Below, piece by piece: positions 17,408 through 25,925 of a DNA stretch of 64,000 nucleotides. This stretch comes from PALSA-600 sp963842335 (GTDB lineage: Bacteria > Actinomycetota > Thermoleophilia > Gaiellales > Gaiellaceae): NCBI GenBank assembly GCA_963842335.1, contig CAWJGF010000024.1:129828-193827 (forward strand). Reading direction: 5' to 3'. The notes under the pieces are model-generated. The model ran no database searches, was not told the origin of the DNA, and saw nothing but the letters and a program-made list of their open reading frames with translations. The position numbers and the translations under genes are program-made. The first letter of the stretch is position 1, and each line of letters opens with the position of its first letter.

Positions 17408-18490
17408 ATGGATCGCACTCGCCTCTTGTTGCTCGCCCTCATCGCCGCCTTCCTGCTCGTCGCGCCTGCGGCACAGGCCGCGTCCCCCGACCTCGTCGTG
17501 AGCCAGGTGTACGCGGGCGGCGGCAATGCGGGCGCCACCTTCGCGAACGACTACGTCGAACTGCTCAACCGCGGCAGCTCGACCGTCGATCTCACCGGCT
17601 GGAGCGTCCAGTACGCACCCGGCACAACCACCTCGTGGTCACCGACCGTACTCACCGGAAGCATCGCGCCTGGACACCGTTACCTCATCCAGTTCGCCTC
17701 CGCGGGCGCCGTCGGGTCGCCACTGCCCGCGCCCGACGCATTGGGGACGACGAATCTCGCGGCGAGCGGCGGCAAGGTTGCGATCGTGCACGACAGCGCC
17801 GCACTCACCTGCGGCACGGCCGCGGGAAGCTGCTCGGCGGTCGCGACCGTTCATGACCTGCTGGGCTACGGCTCAGCCACCGACTTCGAGGGCACCGCGG
17901 CCGCGGACGCCCTCACGAATACAACGGCCGCCGTGCGCGACGGCAGCGGCTGCACCGACACAGACTCGAACGCCGCTGACTTCACCGCTGCGACTCCAGC
18001 ACCGCACAACTCAGCGAGCGCGGCGACCGTCTGCGGCGGCGCCCCTTCCTCGACCACGCAGAGCGCGAGCGTCAGCGTCGACATCCAGTCGTCCATCTCG
18101 CTGACGCTCGAGCACAGCTCCCTCAGCTTCGGCAGCGTCGTGGCGGGCCAGACGCCGGCTCCGGTCAGCGAGCACGTGACCGTCGTCAGCAACGGAGCGA
18201 CGGGCTACGCACTCAGCGTTCACCGGACGGCGTTCACCCCGGCCGATCTGCCGCTCGGGATCTCGGCGACCGCGCCGGCGGGAACGCAGGTCGGCGGCTC
18301 GCTTACCGGGGGTGCGGTGGTCGGTGTCCCCATCGCCCCGGCTGCCGATCTGCTCGTCGGCACATCGGCGTCGGCGACGCCCGCCGCCGGCGACGTCTGG
18401 CCGACGAGCTTCTCGTTCACACCGTCGCTGCCCTCGGTCGCGGCCGGGCACTACGCCACGTCCGTCACGTACACGGTGATCGGCCGGTGA
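17408..18490 (+). CDS. Exported lamin-tail-domain (LTD) protein
   Basis: This 360-aa protein has a clear Sec signal peptide (MDRTRLLLLALIAAFLLV, cleaved after AQA near residue 24). A lamin-tail domain follows at about residues 26-150: LVVSQVYAGGG, DYVELLNRGSSTVDLTGWSVQY and APGHRYLIQ. The C-terminal third is a separate beta-rich, Ser/Thr-rich module (SVSVDIQSSISLTLEHSSLSFG and onward). Bacterial LTD proteins are extracellular and often attached to nucleases or surface structures. No catalytic module is visible here. A GGAG element lies about 8 nt before the ATG. Its stop overlaps the next gene (GTGA), so the two are probably co-translated. Confidence 0.85.
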   Translation: MDRTRLLLLALIAAFLLVAPAAQAASPDLVVSQVYAGGGNAGATFANDYVELLNRGSSTVDLTGWSVQYAPGTTTSWSPTVLTGSIAPGHRYLIQFASAGAVGSPLPAPDALGTTNLAASGGKVAIVHDSAALTCGTAAGSCSAVATVHDLLGYGSATDFEGTAAADALTNTTAAVRDGSGCTDTDSNAADFTAATPAPHNSASAATVCGGAPSSTTQSASVSVDIQSSISLTLEHSSLSFGSVVAGQTPAPVSEHVTVVSNGATGYALSVHRTAFTPADLPLGISATAPAGTQVGGSLTGGAVVGVPIAPAADLLVGTSASATPAAGDVWPTSFSFTPSLPSVAAGHYATSVTYTVIGR

Positions 18491-19233
18491 TCGCGGCCGT
18501 CGCCGTCCACGCAACGCTCGCCGCGGCGAGCGTTGCGGCGGCGCCCGCGCAGGTGTCGCTCACCGCCTCGCCGGCGCAGGTCACGCTTCCCGCGGGCGGG
18601 CGGCAGATCGTCCGCGTCGCCGCGATCGGGCGCGGCTCGCTGAGTGTCGAGGCGCGGGTGGCGGGATTCGCGCTCGACCTCCGCGGCCGGCCGCGCGTCG
18701 TCTCTGTGAGCGACGCGGCGGCGTGGCTCTCAGTTCGACCGCGGCGACTCGTCGTCGGCCGCAACGGCGGTCTTCTCACCGTCTCGTCCCGGCGGCCTCT
18801 CGACGCACGGCCCGGAGATCACAGCGCCGTCGTTCTCCTCTCGGCGGTCGCGCCCTCGGCGCGCGGTGTGGTGGTGCGCATGCGTATCGGCCTGGCCGTC
18901 TCGGTGCGCGTCCCTGGCCGCATCGTTCACCACGTGTCCGTGGTCGCGGCGCGCTTGCGACGCGCGGGCCACGCACGGCTGCTCGAGCTGACGCTTGCGA
19001 ACCGCGGCAATGTGATCGAGGTGGTCGGAGCCGGCGGCCTGAGGGTGAGCCTCGTGCGGCGAGGACGGGTCGTCGCGCACTACCTCGTCGCGCGCCGCGA
19101 GCTCCTGCCGGGCACGCGCGGTCTCGTTCGGCTGCGGTACGACGGTCATGCCCGTGGCATGACCGTCGTCCGCACCGAGCTCAGGCGCGCAGGTGCCCGG
19201 CCGGTCGAGCGCCGCTTTCGGCTACGTCTGTGA
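18487..19233 (+). CDS. Exported hypothetical protein coupled to the LTD protein
   Basis: This protein of 248 aa is not recognised. It starts with a GTG that overlaps the LTD stop, followed by a short signal-peptide-like segment (AAVAVHATLAAASVAAAPAQ). The rest is Val/Arg/Ala-rich and predicted beta-strand-rich, with repeated VRVxGRI-type strands, consistent with one or two Ig-like domains that could pair with the C-terminal module of the LTD protein. The high Arg content would make it very basic. Its 3' end overlaps the convergent MFS gene by 12 bp. Confidence 0.6.
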   Translation: MIAAVAVHATLAAASVAAAPAQVSLTASPAQVTLPAGGRQIVRVAAIGRGSLSVEARVAGFALDLRGRPRVVSVSDAAAWLSVRPRRLVVGRNGGLLTVSSRRPLDARPGDHSAVVLLSAVAPSARGVVVRMRIGLAVSVRVPGRIVHHVSVVAARLRRAGHARLLELTLANRGNVIEVVGAGGLRVSLVRRGRVVAHYLVARRELLPGTRGLVRLRYDGHARGMTVVRTELRRAGARPVERRFRLRL

Positions 19234-20673
19234 GCCGGGCGCCGTCGCGCGAACCGCGGTCGCCCGCTGACGCCGCGCAGCGACCGACGCTTGCACATCC
19301 GCCTCGACCTCGCGGTGACGCCTGATCCCGAAGGCGGCGAGCGAGCCGAGCGCGACAATCCCCGCACCCACGTAGACCGCCGGCGTCATGCCGTCGACGA
19401 ACGACGGCCCGGTGCCGTACCCGCCGTAGTGAGCGAAGATCGACGCCAGCACCGCGACACCGAACACTCCGCCGAGCTCGCGCACGGCGTTGTTGGCGCC
19501 CGACGCCTGACCTTCCTCTTCCGGCTTTACGGCCGAGAGGACGACGTTTGCGACCGGCGCGAAGAAGAGCGCCATGCCTGCTCCGGAGAGGATGAACGGA
19601 ATCACAAGCGAGCTGTACGGCGTCGAGGGCGTCGAGACGGTCGCGATCCAGGCGAGCCCGGCGGCCTGCAGAGCAAGACCGAGGCCCATCAGCTTCTCGC
19701 CGCCGACCCGGTCGGACAGCGCACCGGCGATCGGCGCGATGAAGATCGGCATCGCCGTCCACGGCAGGATCCGCAACCCGGACTGCAGCGGCGAGTAGCC
19801 CTGCACCGTCTGGAAGAACTGCGCGAGCAGGAAGATCGAACCGAACATCCCGAAGAACATGAAGAGGCTGGAGATGTTCGCAAGCGCGAAGGTGCGATTG
19901 CGGAAGAACCGCATCGGCAGCATCGGCGTGTCGGTGTGCAGCTCCCACCAGACGAACGCACCGAGCACGGCAAGCCCGCCGAGGAGCGCGCTCATGATCT
20001 CGGGCGACGTCCAACCGATCGCGTTGCCGCGGACGAGGCCCCACACGATGCCGAAGAGGCCAGCACTCGCAAGGCCGACGCCAGGAAGGTCGAGCTTCGA
20101 CGCCGGCCCGCGGCTCTCAGCGAGCCGCGACCACGCGAGGGGCGCGAGGACGAGCCCGATCGGGACGTTCAACCAGAAGATCCAGTGCCACGAGATGCCG
20201 CTGACGACGGCGCCGCCGACGAGCGGGCCGATGGCGACGGCAAGGCCGCTGATCCCGCCCCACGCACCGAGCGCGAGTCCGCGGCGCTCGGCCGGAACCG
20301 CGGCGGAGAGGATCGTAAGCGTCAGCGGCATGACGATCGCCCCGCCGAGTCCCTGCACCGCCCGGGCCGCGTCGAGCGCGCCGATCGACGGGGCGAGCGC
20401 GGCAGCCGCGGATGCAAGCGTGAAGATCGCGAGACCGATGGTGAGCATCCGCCGGCGGCCGAAGCGGTCACCGAGAGCGGCACCCGTCAGAAGCAGCACC
20501 GCGAAGGTCAGGGTGTACGCGTTCACTGTCCACTCGAGGCCGCTGAGGCTCGAGTGCAGGTCGACGCGGATCACGGGCAGGGCCGTCGTCACGACGAGGT
20601 TGTCGAGCGTGACCATGAAGAGGGCGAGCGAGGTGATCGCGAACGTCCACCACATCTGTCGTTTGTGAGTCAT
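19222..20673 (-). CDS. MFS drug/H+ antiporter, DHA2 (14-TM) family
   Basis: This 483-aa efflux transporter resembles EmrB/QacA. It has LDNLVVTTALPVIRVDL in helix 1 (motif D1), LTGAALGDRFGRRR between helices 2 and 3 (motif A), and GLGGAIVMPLTLTIL plus GPLVGGAVVSGISWHWIFWLNVPIG (motif C) in helices 4-6. It should export a hydrophobic toxic compound using the proton gradient. The ATG at 20673 is preferred over the GTG just before it, because a perfect AGGAGGT lies 5 nt upstream. It is the second gene of a TetR-MFS pair. Confidence 0.93.
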   Translation of the reverse strand: MTHKRQMWWTFAITSLALFMVTLDNLVVTTALPVIRVDLHSSLSGLEWTVNAYTLTFAVLLLTGAALGDRFGRRRMLTIGLAIFTLASAAAALAPSIGALDAARAVQGLGGAIVMPLTLTILSAAVPAERRGLALGAWGGISGLAVAIGPLVGGAVVSGISWHWIFWLNVPIGLVLAPLAWSRLAESRGPASKLDLPGVGLASAGLFGIVWGLVRGNAIGWTSPEIMSALLGGLAVLGAFVWWELHTDTPMLPMRFFRNRTFALANISSLFMFFGMFGSIFLLAQFFQTVQGYSPLQSGLRILPWTAMPIFIAPIAGALSDRVGGEKLMGLGLALQAAGLAWIATVSTPSTPYSSLVIPFILSGAGMALFFAPVANVVLSAVKPEEEGQASGANNAVRELGGVFGVAVLASIFAHYGGYGTGPSFVDGMTPAVYVGAGIVALGSLAAFGIRRHREVEADVQASVAARRQRATAVRATAPGSQT

Positions 20674-20677
20674 CACT
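20665..20677 (-). promoter_or_regulatory. Candidate second TetR operator over the MFS start codon
   Basis: On the minus strand this reads AGTGATGACTCAC and covers the MFS ATG. It matches the palindromic site upstream of the tetR gene at 12 of 13 positions (AGTGAT-K-ACTCAC). This suggests that the same repressor may bind both places. Confidence 0.4.
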
Positions 20678-20678
20678 T

Positions 20679-20685
20679 ACCTCCT
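20679..20685 (-). promoter_or_regulatory. Strong ribosome-binding site deciding the MFS start
   Basis: Minus-strand AGGAGGT sits 5 nt before the ATG at 20673, but only 2 nt before the alternative GTG at 20676. This favours the ATG. It is one of the best Shine-Dalgarno sequences in the window, where most genes rely on stop/start overlap. Confidence 0.7.
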
Positions 20686-20706
20686 GACGAAAAAAAGAGA
20701 TCGGGC

Positions 20707-21261
20707 CTAACCGGCCTGATCGGGTTTGCAGCCTGCGACGAGCCGGGCGCCCCAGGGCTCTGCGGGCGCCTGCATCGAGGCGAGGACGTTGAGGAGCATC
20801 CCGCCGGCGAAGAACTCCGAGATCTTCTCGGACGGTGCCCCGGAAACGCGCTCGACGTAGGTGACGAGGTCGCCGAAGCCGTTGCGCACGGCGGAGCAGA
20901 TCTCGGGATCCCCGCACGCGGCATACGCCTGCATCTGTGCTCGCAGGTACGTGCGGTCGGACTCCAGGAGCTCACCATATGCCTGGCCGATCGCCTCGAG
21001 CGCCTCCTCGCCTCGCTTGCCCTCGGCCGAGCGTTGCATCAGCTCGAGCGTCTGACGAAAGCAGCGCGACACGCCGGCGATGTACAGCTCCTTCTTCGTC
21101 CCGAAGAGCCGGAAGACATACGGCTGCGAGATGCCCGCGCGTCGGGCGATCTCCTCGGTCGAAGCGCCGTGCAGGCCCTTGTCCGCGAACACCTCGAGGG
21201 CGGCGTCGAGGATCTCCTCCCGGCGCTCCTCCTTCGACTTCCGTTCGTGGACGACGACCAT
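20707..21261 (-). CDS. TetR/AcrR family transcriptional regulator
   Basis: This repressor of 184 aa has an N-terminal TetR DNA-binding domain (residues about 12-60): REEILDAALEVFADKGLHGAS, EEIARRAGISQPYVFRLF and TKKELY. The remaining helices form the ligand-binding and dimerisation domain and contain several Cys residues. It lies 33 bp upstream of the DHA2 efflux pump gene on the same strand and is very likely its local repressor. A perfect inverted repeat lies 11 bp upstream of its ATG, suggesting autoregulation. Confidence 0.92.
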   Translation of the reverse strand: MVVVHERKSKEERREEILDAALEVFADKGLHGASTEEIARRAGISQPYVFRLFGTKKELYIAGVSRCFRQTLELMQRSAEGKRGEEALEAIGQAYGELLESDRTYLRAQMQAYAACGDPEICSAVRNGFGDLVTYVERVSGAPSEKISEFFAGGMLLNVLASMQAPAEPWGARLVAGCKPDQAG

Positions 21262-21270
21262 GCGAGTAGG

Positions 21271-22347
21271 TTAGTGATTACTCACTAGTTTGTCAAGAGC
21301 GGTTGCCACCCGGTCGAGATCGCCCTCCGAGAGCCGCGTGTGGAAGGGCAGGGCCAGCGCCCGCTCGAAGACACGCTTCGCGCCCAGGAACTCTCCGTGG
21401 TCGCGGTACGCGCCGAGAAGCGGCAGGGAATACGTCCCGATCTGGGCCTCGATCCCCTGTGCCCGCAGCCCGGCGAGCACGCGGTCGCGGTCGTCGACCT
21501 GCAGCACGTAGGCCTGCCAGCCGTGGACGTCGCCCTCGTCGGCGACGGGGATCTGCACCGGCAGATCGCGCAGGCGCTCGGAGTAGCCGTCGGCCACGCG
21601 CGTGCGCTCGGCCAGCAGCTCATCGAGACGCCGCGCCTGCGGGATCCCGACCGCGCAGAGAATGTCCGACAAGCGGTAGTTGAGCCCGGGTACCGGCATG
21701 TCCGGCGGCGCGAGCGATCGCCAGCCGTGGTTACGCATTTGCCGCACCGAGCCGGCGAACCGCTCGTCGTCGGTCGTGACCGCGCCGCCCTCGCCGGTGG
21801 TGACGATCTTCCGTGGATGGAAGCTGAGGCAGCCGGCAACGCCGAGCCCGCCGCAGGCACGCCCGCGATAACGCGCGCCGAGCGCTCCGGCCGCGTCTTC
21901 GAGCAACGGAACGTCTTCGGGTAGCTCATGCATCCGCAGCGGGCGGCCGAAGAGATGCACGCCGAGAATCGCCTTTGTCCGAGGCCCAACCTCGACCCGG
22001 GACGGATCGAGGTTCATCGTGTCTGGGTCGACGTCGACGAGCACAGGCTTCAGACCGGCGAGCGCGACGACATTCGCGGTCGCCGGGAAGGTGTAGGCAG
22101 GCACGACGATCTCGTCACCCGGCTGCAGCTCGAGCGCGAGCACGGCGAGGTGTAGCGCCGCGGTGCCCGACGTGACGGCAACCGCGTGCTCGACCTCGCA
22201 GATGCGCGCGATCTCCGCCTCGAACTCGCCCACCTTCGGCCCCATGGTGAGCATGCCGCTCTCGAGGACCTGCGCGACCTCCGCGAGCTCGGCCTCGCCG
22301 ACGGCGGGCCAGCCTAGGCGGATACCGGTGATTTCTCTCGATACCAC
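21271..22347 (-). CDS. DegT/DnrJ/EryC1/StrS family sugar aminotransferase
   Basis: This PLP aminotransferase of about 358 aa transaminates keto-nucleotide-sugars. The PLP lysine is Lys180 in HPRKIVTTGEGG. Other family signatures are VTSGTAALHLAVLAL, PAYTFPATANVV and PVPGLNYRLSDI. The likely start is the GTG at 22347, which overlaps the SDR gene by 34 bp; no closer start exists. It pairs with the SDR enzyme just upstream and repeats the arrangement seen at 9.9-13.2 kb. Its stop codon lies within the TetR operator. Confidence 0.9.
   Translation of the reverse strand: MVSREITGIRLGWPAVGEAELAEVAQVLESGMLTMGPKVGEFEAEIARICEVEHAVAVTSGTAALHLAVLALELQPGDEIVVPAYTFPATANVVALAGLKPVLVDVDPDTMNLDPSRVEVGPRTKAILGVHLFGRPLRMHELPEDVPLLEDAAGALGARYRGRACGGLGVAGCLSFHPRKIVTTGEGGAVTTDDERFAGSVRQMRNHGWRSLAPPDMPVPGLNYRLSDILCAVGIPQARRLDELLAERTRVADGYSERLRDLPVQIPVADEGDVHGWQAYVLQVDDRDRVLAGLRAQGIEAQIGTYSLPLLGAYRDHGEFLGAKRVFERALALPFHTRLSEGDLDRVATALDKLVSNH
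21272..21287. promoter_or_regulatory. Palindromic candidate operator for the TetR regulator
   Basis: TAGTGA-TTAC-TCACTA is a perfect 6+6 inverted repeat with a 4-bp spacer. It sits 11 bp upstream of the tetR start and overlaps the TAA stop of the neighbouring DegT gene (21271-21273). Its position and symmetry suit an autoregulatory site. Confidence 0.6.
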
Positions 22348-23282
22348 GCGATTGTCTTCTCGAGGCCTTCGTCGAGCTCGACGCGCGGCTCCCAGCCGAG
22401 CGCCTCTCGCGCCTTCTCGACATTCGGGATGCGCAGCTCGACGTCGGCGTAGTGGAGCGGCTGGAACACGATCTCTCCGGAGGCGCCGGAGATCCTCTTG
22501 ATGCGCTGTGCGAGATCGAAGATCGTGACCGTCCCTCGTGGGTTGCCGATGTTGAATGTCTGGCCGACCGCGGCGGGATGCTCGAGGCACAACAGCACGC
22601 CCGAGACCATGTCGGTGACGTAGGTCCACGCGCGGATCTGCGAGCCGTCGCCGTGAATCGTCAAGTCTCGGTCCGCGATCGCCGCCTCGATGAACGCGCG
22701 GATTGCGCCGCCGCCGATCTGGCCCGGGCCGAAGACGTTGAAGGGATGCACGGTGACGGTCGGCAGGCCGAGCTCGTCGTGGTAGGCGTGAGCCATGTGC
22801 TCGCCCGCGAGCTTCGAGACCGCGTACGTCCAGCGCGCCTCACCGACGGAGCCGATGGTCGAGACCTGTCCCTCCTTGACGTTCATCGCGTGGGTACCGA
22901 AGACCTCGCTGGTCGAGAAGTCGACGAAGCGCTCGAGGGTCGGGAGGGTCGCAATCGCTGCTTCGAGGGCGTTGTACGTGCCGATCACGTTCACTCGCAT
23001 CGTCCGCACCGGACTGGCAAGAACCGTGTCGACGCCTGCAATCGCTGCGCAGTGCACGAAATGCGTCGCGCCGTCGGAGGCGGCGCGCAGTGCCGCCGGA
23101 TCGAGGATGTCTCCTTCGACAAGCTCGTACCCCGGATGATCGGCGAGGTCGGTTCCCGAGAGCGAATCGCGGTGGAGGTTGTCGAATGCGACGACAGTGT
23201 TGCGGTCGACGAGCTGGCGCGCGAGGGTGGTCCCGATGAAGCCGGCGCCGCCGGTGATGAAGATCCGCTTGCCCTCGAGCAT
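22314..23282 (-). CDS. NAD-dependent sugar-nucleotide epimerase/dehydratase
   Basis: This extended SDR of 322 aa has the NAD loop TGGAGFIGTTLA, a STSEVFG active-site strand, a catalytic Y-x3-K in YAVSK, and the substrate-domain segment HPFNVFGPGQIGGG. C-terminal features (RAWTYVTDMVSGVL, NIGNPRGTVT) match UDP-sugar epimerases and decarboxylases. It probably makes the keto- or epimerised sugar used by the downstream aminotransferase. The ATG at 23282 is the start; in-frame codons before it belong to the divergent intergenic region. Confidence 0.87.
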   Translation of the reverse strand: MLEGKRIFITGGAGFIGTTLARQLVDRNTVVAFDNLHRDSLSGTDLADHPGYELVEGDILDPAALRAASDGATHFVHCAAIAGVDTVLASPVRTMRVNVIGTYNALEAAIATLPTLERFVDFSTSEVFGTHAMNVKEGQVSTIGSVGEARWTYAVSKLAGEHMAHAYHDELGLPTVTVHPFNVFGPGQIGGGAIRAFIEAAIADRDLTIHGDGSQIRAWTYVTDMVSGVLLCLEHPAAVGQTFNIGNPRGTVTIFDLAQRIKRISGASGEIVFQPLHYADVELRIPNVEKAREALGWEPRVELDEGLEKTIAWYREKSPVSA

Positions 23283-23399
23283 CGGGGACAGACTAGATGG
23301 TCGGTGCGGGACCGGCATCCTCGGGCGGCGCCGCGGAATCGCGGCGGCGGAACGATCGAGCTCGTCCGGTCGACGCTCACGTCGCAGTAGCATCGCGCC
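23283..23399. promoter_or_regulatory. Divergent intergenic region between two glycan gene sets
   Basis: These 117 bp separate the minus-strand SDR-DegT pair from the plus-strand ATP-grasp operon and must hold promoters for both directions. No clear -35/-10 pair, operator palindrome or strong ribosome-binding site could be picked out. Confidence 0.35.
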
Positions 23400-24608
23400 G
23401 TGAGAACCGTCCTCTTCGTCGGCGCGGGCCGGCATCAGCGGCGAGCGATCGTGCAGGCGAAGGAGATGGGCCTGCGGGTCGTGGCGGTCGACCGCAACCC
23501 GGAGGCGCCCGGCCTCGCGGAGGCAGACATCGCCCGGGTCGTCGACTTCGCCGATGCCGACGCGGTGATCAAGGCAACCGCGCGGATCAACATCGACGGC
23601 GTGCTGACAGTCAGCGCCGATCGAGCGGTGCCCGTCGTGGCGGCGGTTGCCGAAGCCCGAGGGCTGCCCGGCATCGGAGTAGAAACGGCGCATCTCATGA
23701 CCCACAAGGTCGCGATGCGCGCCCGCCTCGCCGACGCCGGCGTCCCGCAACCGCGTTTCGCCGCGGTGCGCTCGCTCTCCGAGCGTCGGCGCGCGGCGGA
23801 CGAGGTCGGCTTCCCCGCGGTGCTGAAGCCCGCCGACTCGGGTGGGCAGCGCGGCGTGTTTCGCGTCGAGTCACTCGACGACATCGATTCGCACCTTCAC
23901 GAGGCGCTCGCCGCGTCGCCGAGCGGGGAGGCGATCCTCGAGGAGTTCGTGGACGGGATCGAGATGAACGGGATCGTCCTGGCGCGCAGCGGCGAGGCGA
24001 TCCCGCTGACGCTCTCCGATCGACTCCGCCCTCCGGGCGTCGGGTTTGGTGTCGGCTGGATCCACGTCTACCCGGCGACGATCTACGGGGAGCAACTCGC
24101 GGAGTCGGAACGCATCGCGACGCACACGGTGCACGCGCTCGGGCTGAAGACCGGTATCGCCTTCCCTCAGCTGATCGCCGAGCCCGGCGGACGGGTTGTC
24201 GTCGTCGAGTGCGCGGCTCGCATCCCCGGCGGGCAAATGGCTGATCTTGTTCGGGTCGCGACGGGGGTCGACCTGGTCGAGGTGCAGATTCGCATGGCGC
24301 TCGGCGAGGAGCTCGCCGACGAGCTCGTGCAGGCTCGCTTCAAACAGCCGCTGGCGATCCGCTTTCTCACCGCCGAGCCCGGGCCGCTTCCCACGGGCCG
24401 GGTGAAGCGAGTTGGCCCACTCGACAAGGTGCTCGCGTTCCCCGGCGTCGTGCAGGCCGACGTGTATCTCCAGGTCGGAGAGGTGATCAGGCCCGTACGG
24501 GTCGACGGAGACCGTCGCGGCTACGTGATCGCGACGGCGGAGACGAACCTCGAGGCGCTCGAACGTGCAGAGGCCGCCGCAAGCCTCCTCGACGTGGAAG
24601 TCGAGTGA
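23400..24608 (+). CDS. ATP-grasp domain ligase (paralogue of 11052-12263)
   Basis: This 402-aa protein begins with RTVLFVGAGRHQRRAIVQAKEMGLRVV, an N-terminal Rossmann-like domain. The ATP-grasp domain follows, with AVLKPADSGGQRGVF binding ATP and VVVECAARIPGGQMAD providing the Mg ligands. The same architecture occurs in the 11052-12263 protein (for example PQPRF/PQPRSW and RIPGG/RLGGG at matching places). It is likely to form an amide or similar bond in glycan or precursor decoration. The GTG start at 23400 is the first codon of a four- or five-gene operon with stop/start overlaps. Confidence 0.82.
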   Translation: MRTVLFVGAGRHQRRAIVQAKEMGLRVVAVDRNPEAPGLAEADIARVVDFADADAVIKATARINIDGVLTVSADRAVPVVAAVAEARGLPGIGVETAHLMTHKVAMRARLADAGVPQPRFAAVRSLSERRRAADEVGFPAVLKPADSGGQRGVFRVESLDDIDSHLHEALAASPSGEAILEEFVDGIEMNGIVLARSGEAIPLTLSDRLRPPGVGFGVGWIHVYPATIYGEQLAESERIATHTVHALGLKTGIAFPQLIAEPGGRVVVVECAARIPGGQMADLVRVATGVDLVEVQIRMALGEELADELVQARFKQPLAIRFLTAEPGPLPTGRVKRVGPLDKVLAFPGVVQADVYLQVGEVIRPVRVDGDRRGYVIATAETNLEALERAEAAASLLDVEVE

Positions 24609-25228
24609 GCGATCCGCGGACCAGGCTGGTGGCGGACGGCTACGACGCGATGATCGACACGTGGGAGGCCTGGGCGGCACAGGTCACCGACGATCCGCGC
24701 CAGGCCTGGGCGTCGAACCTCGCGGACCGGCTCGCTGAAGGAGACCGCGTGCTCGAGCTCGGCTGTGGAGGCGGCACCCGTGAGACTCGCGACCTCGCAG
24801 AACGCTTCGTGGTGACCGGAGTCGACCTCTCCAGGCGCCAACTGGAGCGGGCGCGGGAGCGCGTCCCCAAGGCCGCCTTCATCGAAGCCGACGTCACAGC
24901 ACTCGATTTCGCTGCCGGTTCGTTCGAGGCGGTGGCCTCGTTCTATGCCTTCAACCACATCCCGCGAGAGCTTCTTCGTCCGCTCCTCGACAACATCCAT
25001 GCGTGGGTCGGCCCCGGCGGTTGGCTCCTGACCGCGTTCGCGACGACCGACGAGGAAGCATGGACGGGCGACTTCCTCGGTGCGCCGACCTTCTTCTCCG
25101 GCTTCGAGCCGGAGGTCAACTCGCGGCTCGTCCGCGACGCGGGATTCCGGCTCGAGCGCGACGAAGTCGTGTCGATCGCCGAGCCGGAAGGCGCAGTCAG
25201 CTTCCAGTGGGTACTTGCACAGCGATGA
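24605..25228 (+). CDS. Class I SAM-dependent methyltransferase
   Basis: This 207-aa protein has the methyltransferase Rossmann core: motif I VLELGCGGGTRETRDLA (residues about 50-65), motif II VTGVDLSRRQLERAR and motif III AAFIEADVTALDF. Post-core strands include PGGWLLTAF. The acceptor is not predictable; within this operon, a sugar or sugar-linked acid is reasonable. The GTG start overlaps the ATP-grasp stop (GTGA), and its own stop overlaps the deacetylase start (ATGA). Confidence 0.88.
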   Translation: MSDPRTRLVADGYDAMIDTWEAWAAQVTDDPRQAWASNLADRLAEGDRVLELGCGGGTRETRDLAERFVVTGVDLSRRQLERARERVPKAAFIEADVTALDFAAGSFEAVASFYAFNHIPRELLRPLLDNIHAWVGPGGWLLTAFATTDEEAWTGDFLGAPTFFSGFEPEVNSRLVRDAGFRLERDEVVSIAEPEGAVSFQWVLAQR

Positions 25229-25866
25229 CCTGTGACTTCTCCATGCAGCACTACCGCGACTTGTTGCGAGCTGCGAAAGCGGGCGGCTACACCTTCGCCG
25301 GCTTCGACCGCGACCCCGCGGCGGGCGCGCTGATCCTGCGTCACGACGTCGACCTGTCCCTTGCCGCGGCGGTCGCGGTCGCCGAGGTAGAGGCCGACGA
25401 AGGAGCCTGGTCGACGTGGTTCCTGATGACGCGGTCGTTGTTCTACAACCTCGACTCCGCCGAGGGTGTGCGCACGATCGAACGGCTGCGCGCGCTTGGC
25501 CACCGCATCGCGCATCACGCCGTGTACCCACACGTCGACCTCGACGATCGTTTCGAGCCGGTTGTCGCCTGGCACAACCCCGACCCGGACTACATGCGGG
25601 CAGCAATCGCCGGCGCCGTCAACGTGATGGAAGCACCGTTCTTCGATCCGGACCACTACCGATCCGATTCGAACCAGCACTGGCGGCACGGCTGCCCCCA
25701 TGAGGAGCTTGCTGCCGGCCGGTTTACCTGGCTCCAGCTTCTGACGCACCCCGAGATCTGGGCGTTCGACGGTGCGACGATGCGGGAGTCGATGGAATCG
25801 ATGCTCGACTCCGACCGCGCGGCCCGGCTCGAGTATCTCCGCGCGGACCGCATCGATCTGTCGTGA
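25225..25866 (+). CDS. Polysaccharide deacetylase-like protein (CE4-type fold)
   Basis: This 213-aa protein has the first CE4 motif as ILRHDVDLS near residue 37, with His-Asp and a second Asp that would ligate metal and act as base. Later HHAVYPHVD and FFDPDHYRSDSNQHWRHG resemble the remaining active-site loops. In glycan loci, members of this family are often annotated only as polysaccharide deacetylases, and some act on small molecules. It has no signal peptide, so the substrate is probably a cytoplasmic precursor. The ATG overlaps the methyltransferase stop. Confidence 0.7.
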   Translation: MTCDFSMQHYRDLLRAAKAGGYTFAGFDRDPAAGALILRHDVDLSLAAAVAVAEVEADEGAWSTWFLMTRSLFYNLDSAEGVRTIERLRALGHRIAHHAVYPHVDLDDRFEPVVAWHNPDPDYMRAAIAGAVNVMEAPFFDPDHYRSDSNQHWRHGCPHEELAAGRFTWLQLLTHPEIWAFDGATMRESMESMLDSDRAARLEYLRADRIDLS

Positions 25867-25925
25867 GCAAGCGCGAGGCGCAGATCGCCGAGCGCCGAGA
25901 GGAACTCGCTAGGTTCCTCGCGTGA
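25863..25925 (+). CDS. 20-codon linking ORF overlapping both neighbours
   Basis: The 55-bp gap between the deacetylase and the next ATP-grasp gene is exactly filled by a frame reading VSKREAQIAERREELARFLA. Its GTG overlaps the previous stop (GTGA) and its TGA overlaps the next GTG (GTGA), the same junction type used throughout this operon. The peptide would be a highly charged amphipathic helix. It may act mainly as a coupling ORF that carries ribosomes to the next gene, or be a true micropeptide. Chance cannot be excluded. Confidence 0.45.
   Translation: MSKREAQIAERREELARFLA

Noticed and set aside
19291..21288. A 665-codon plus-strand frame opposite the MFS and TetR genes
   Set aside because: The same type of antisense shadow; the MFS and TetR proteins are unambiguous on the minus strand.
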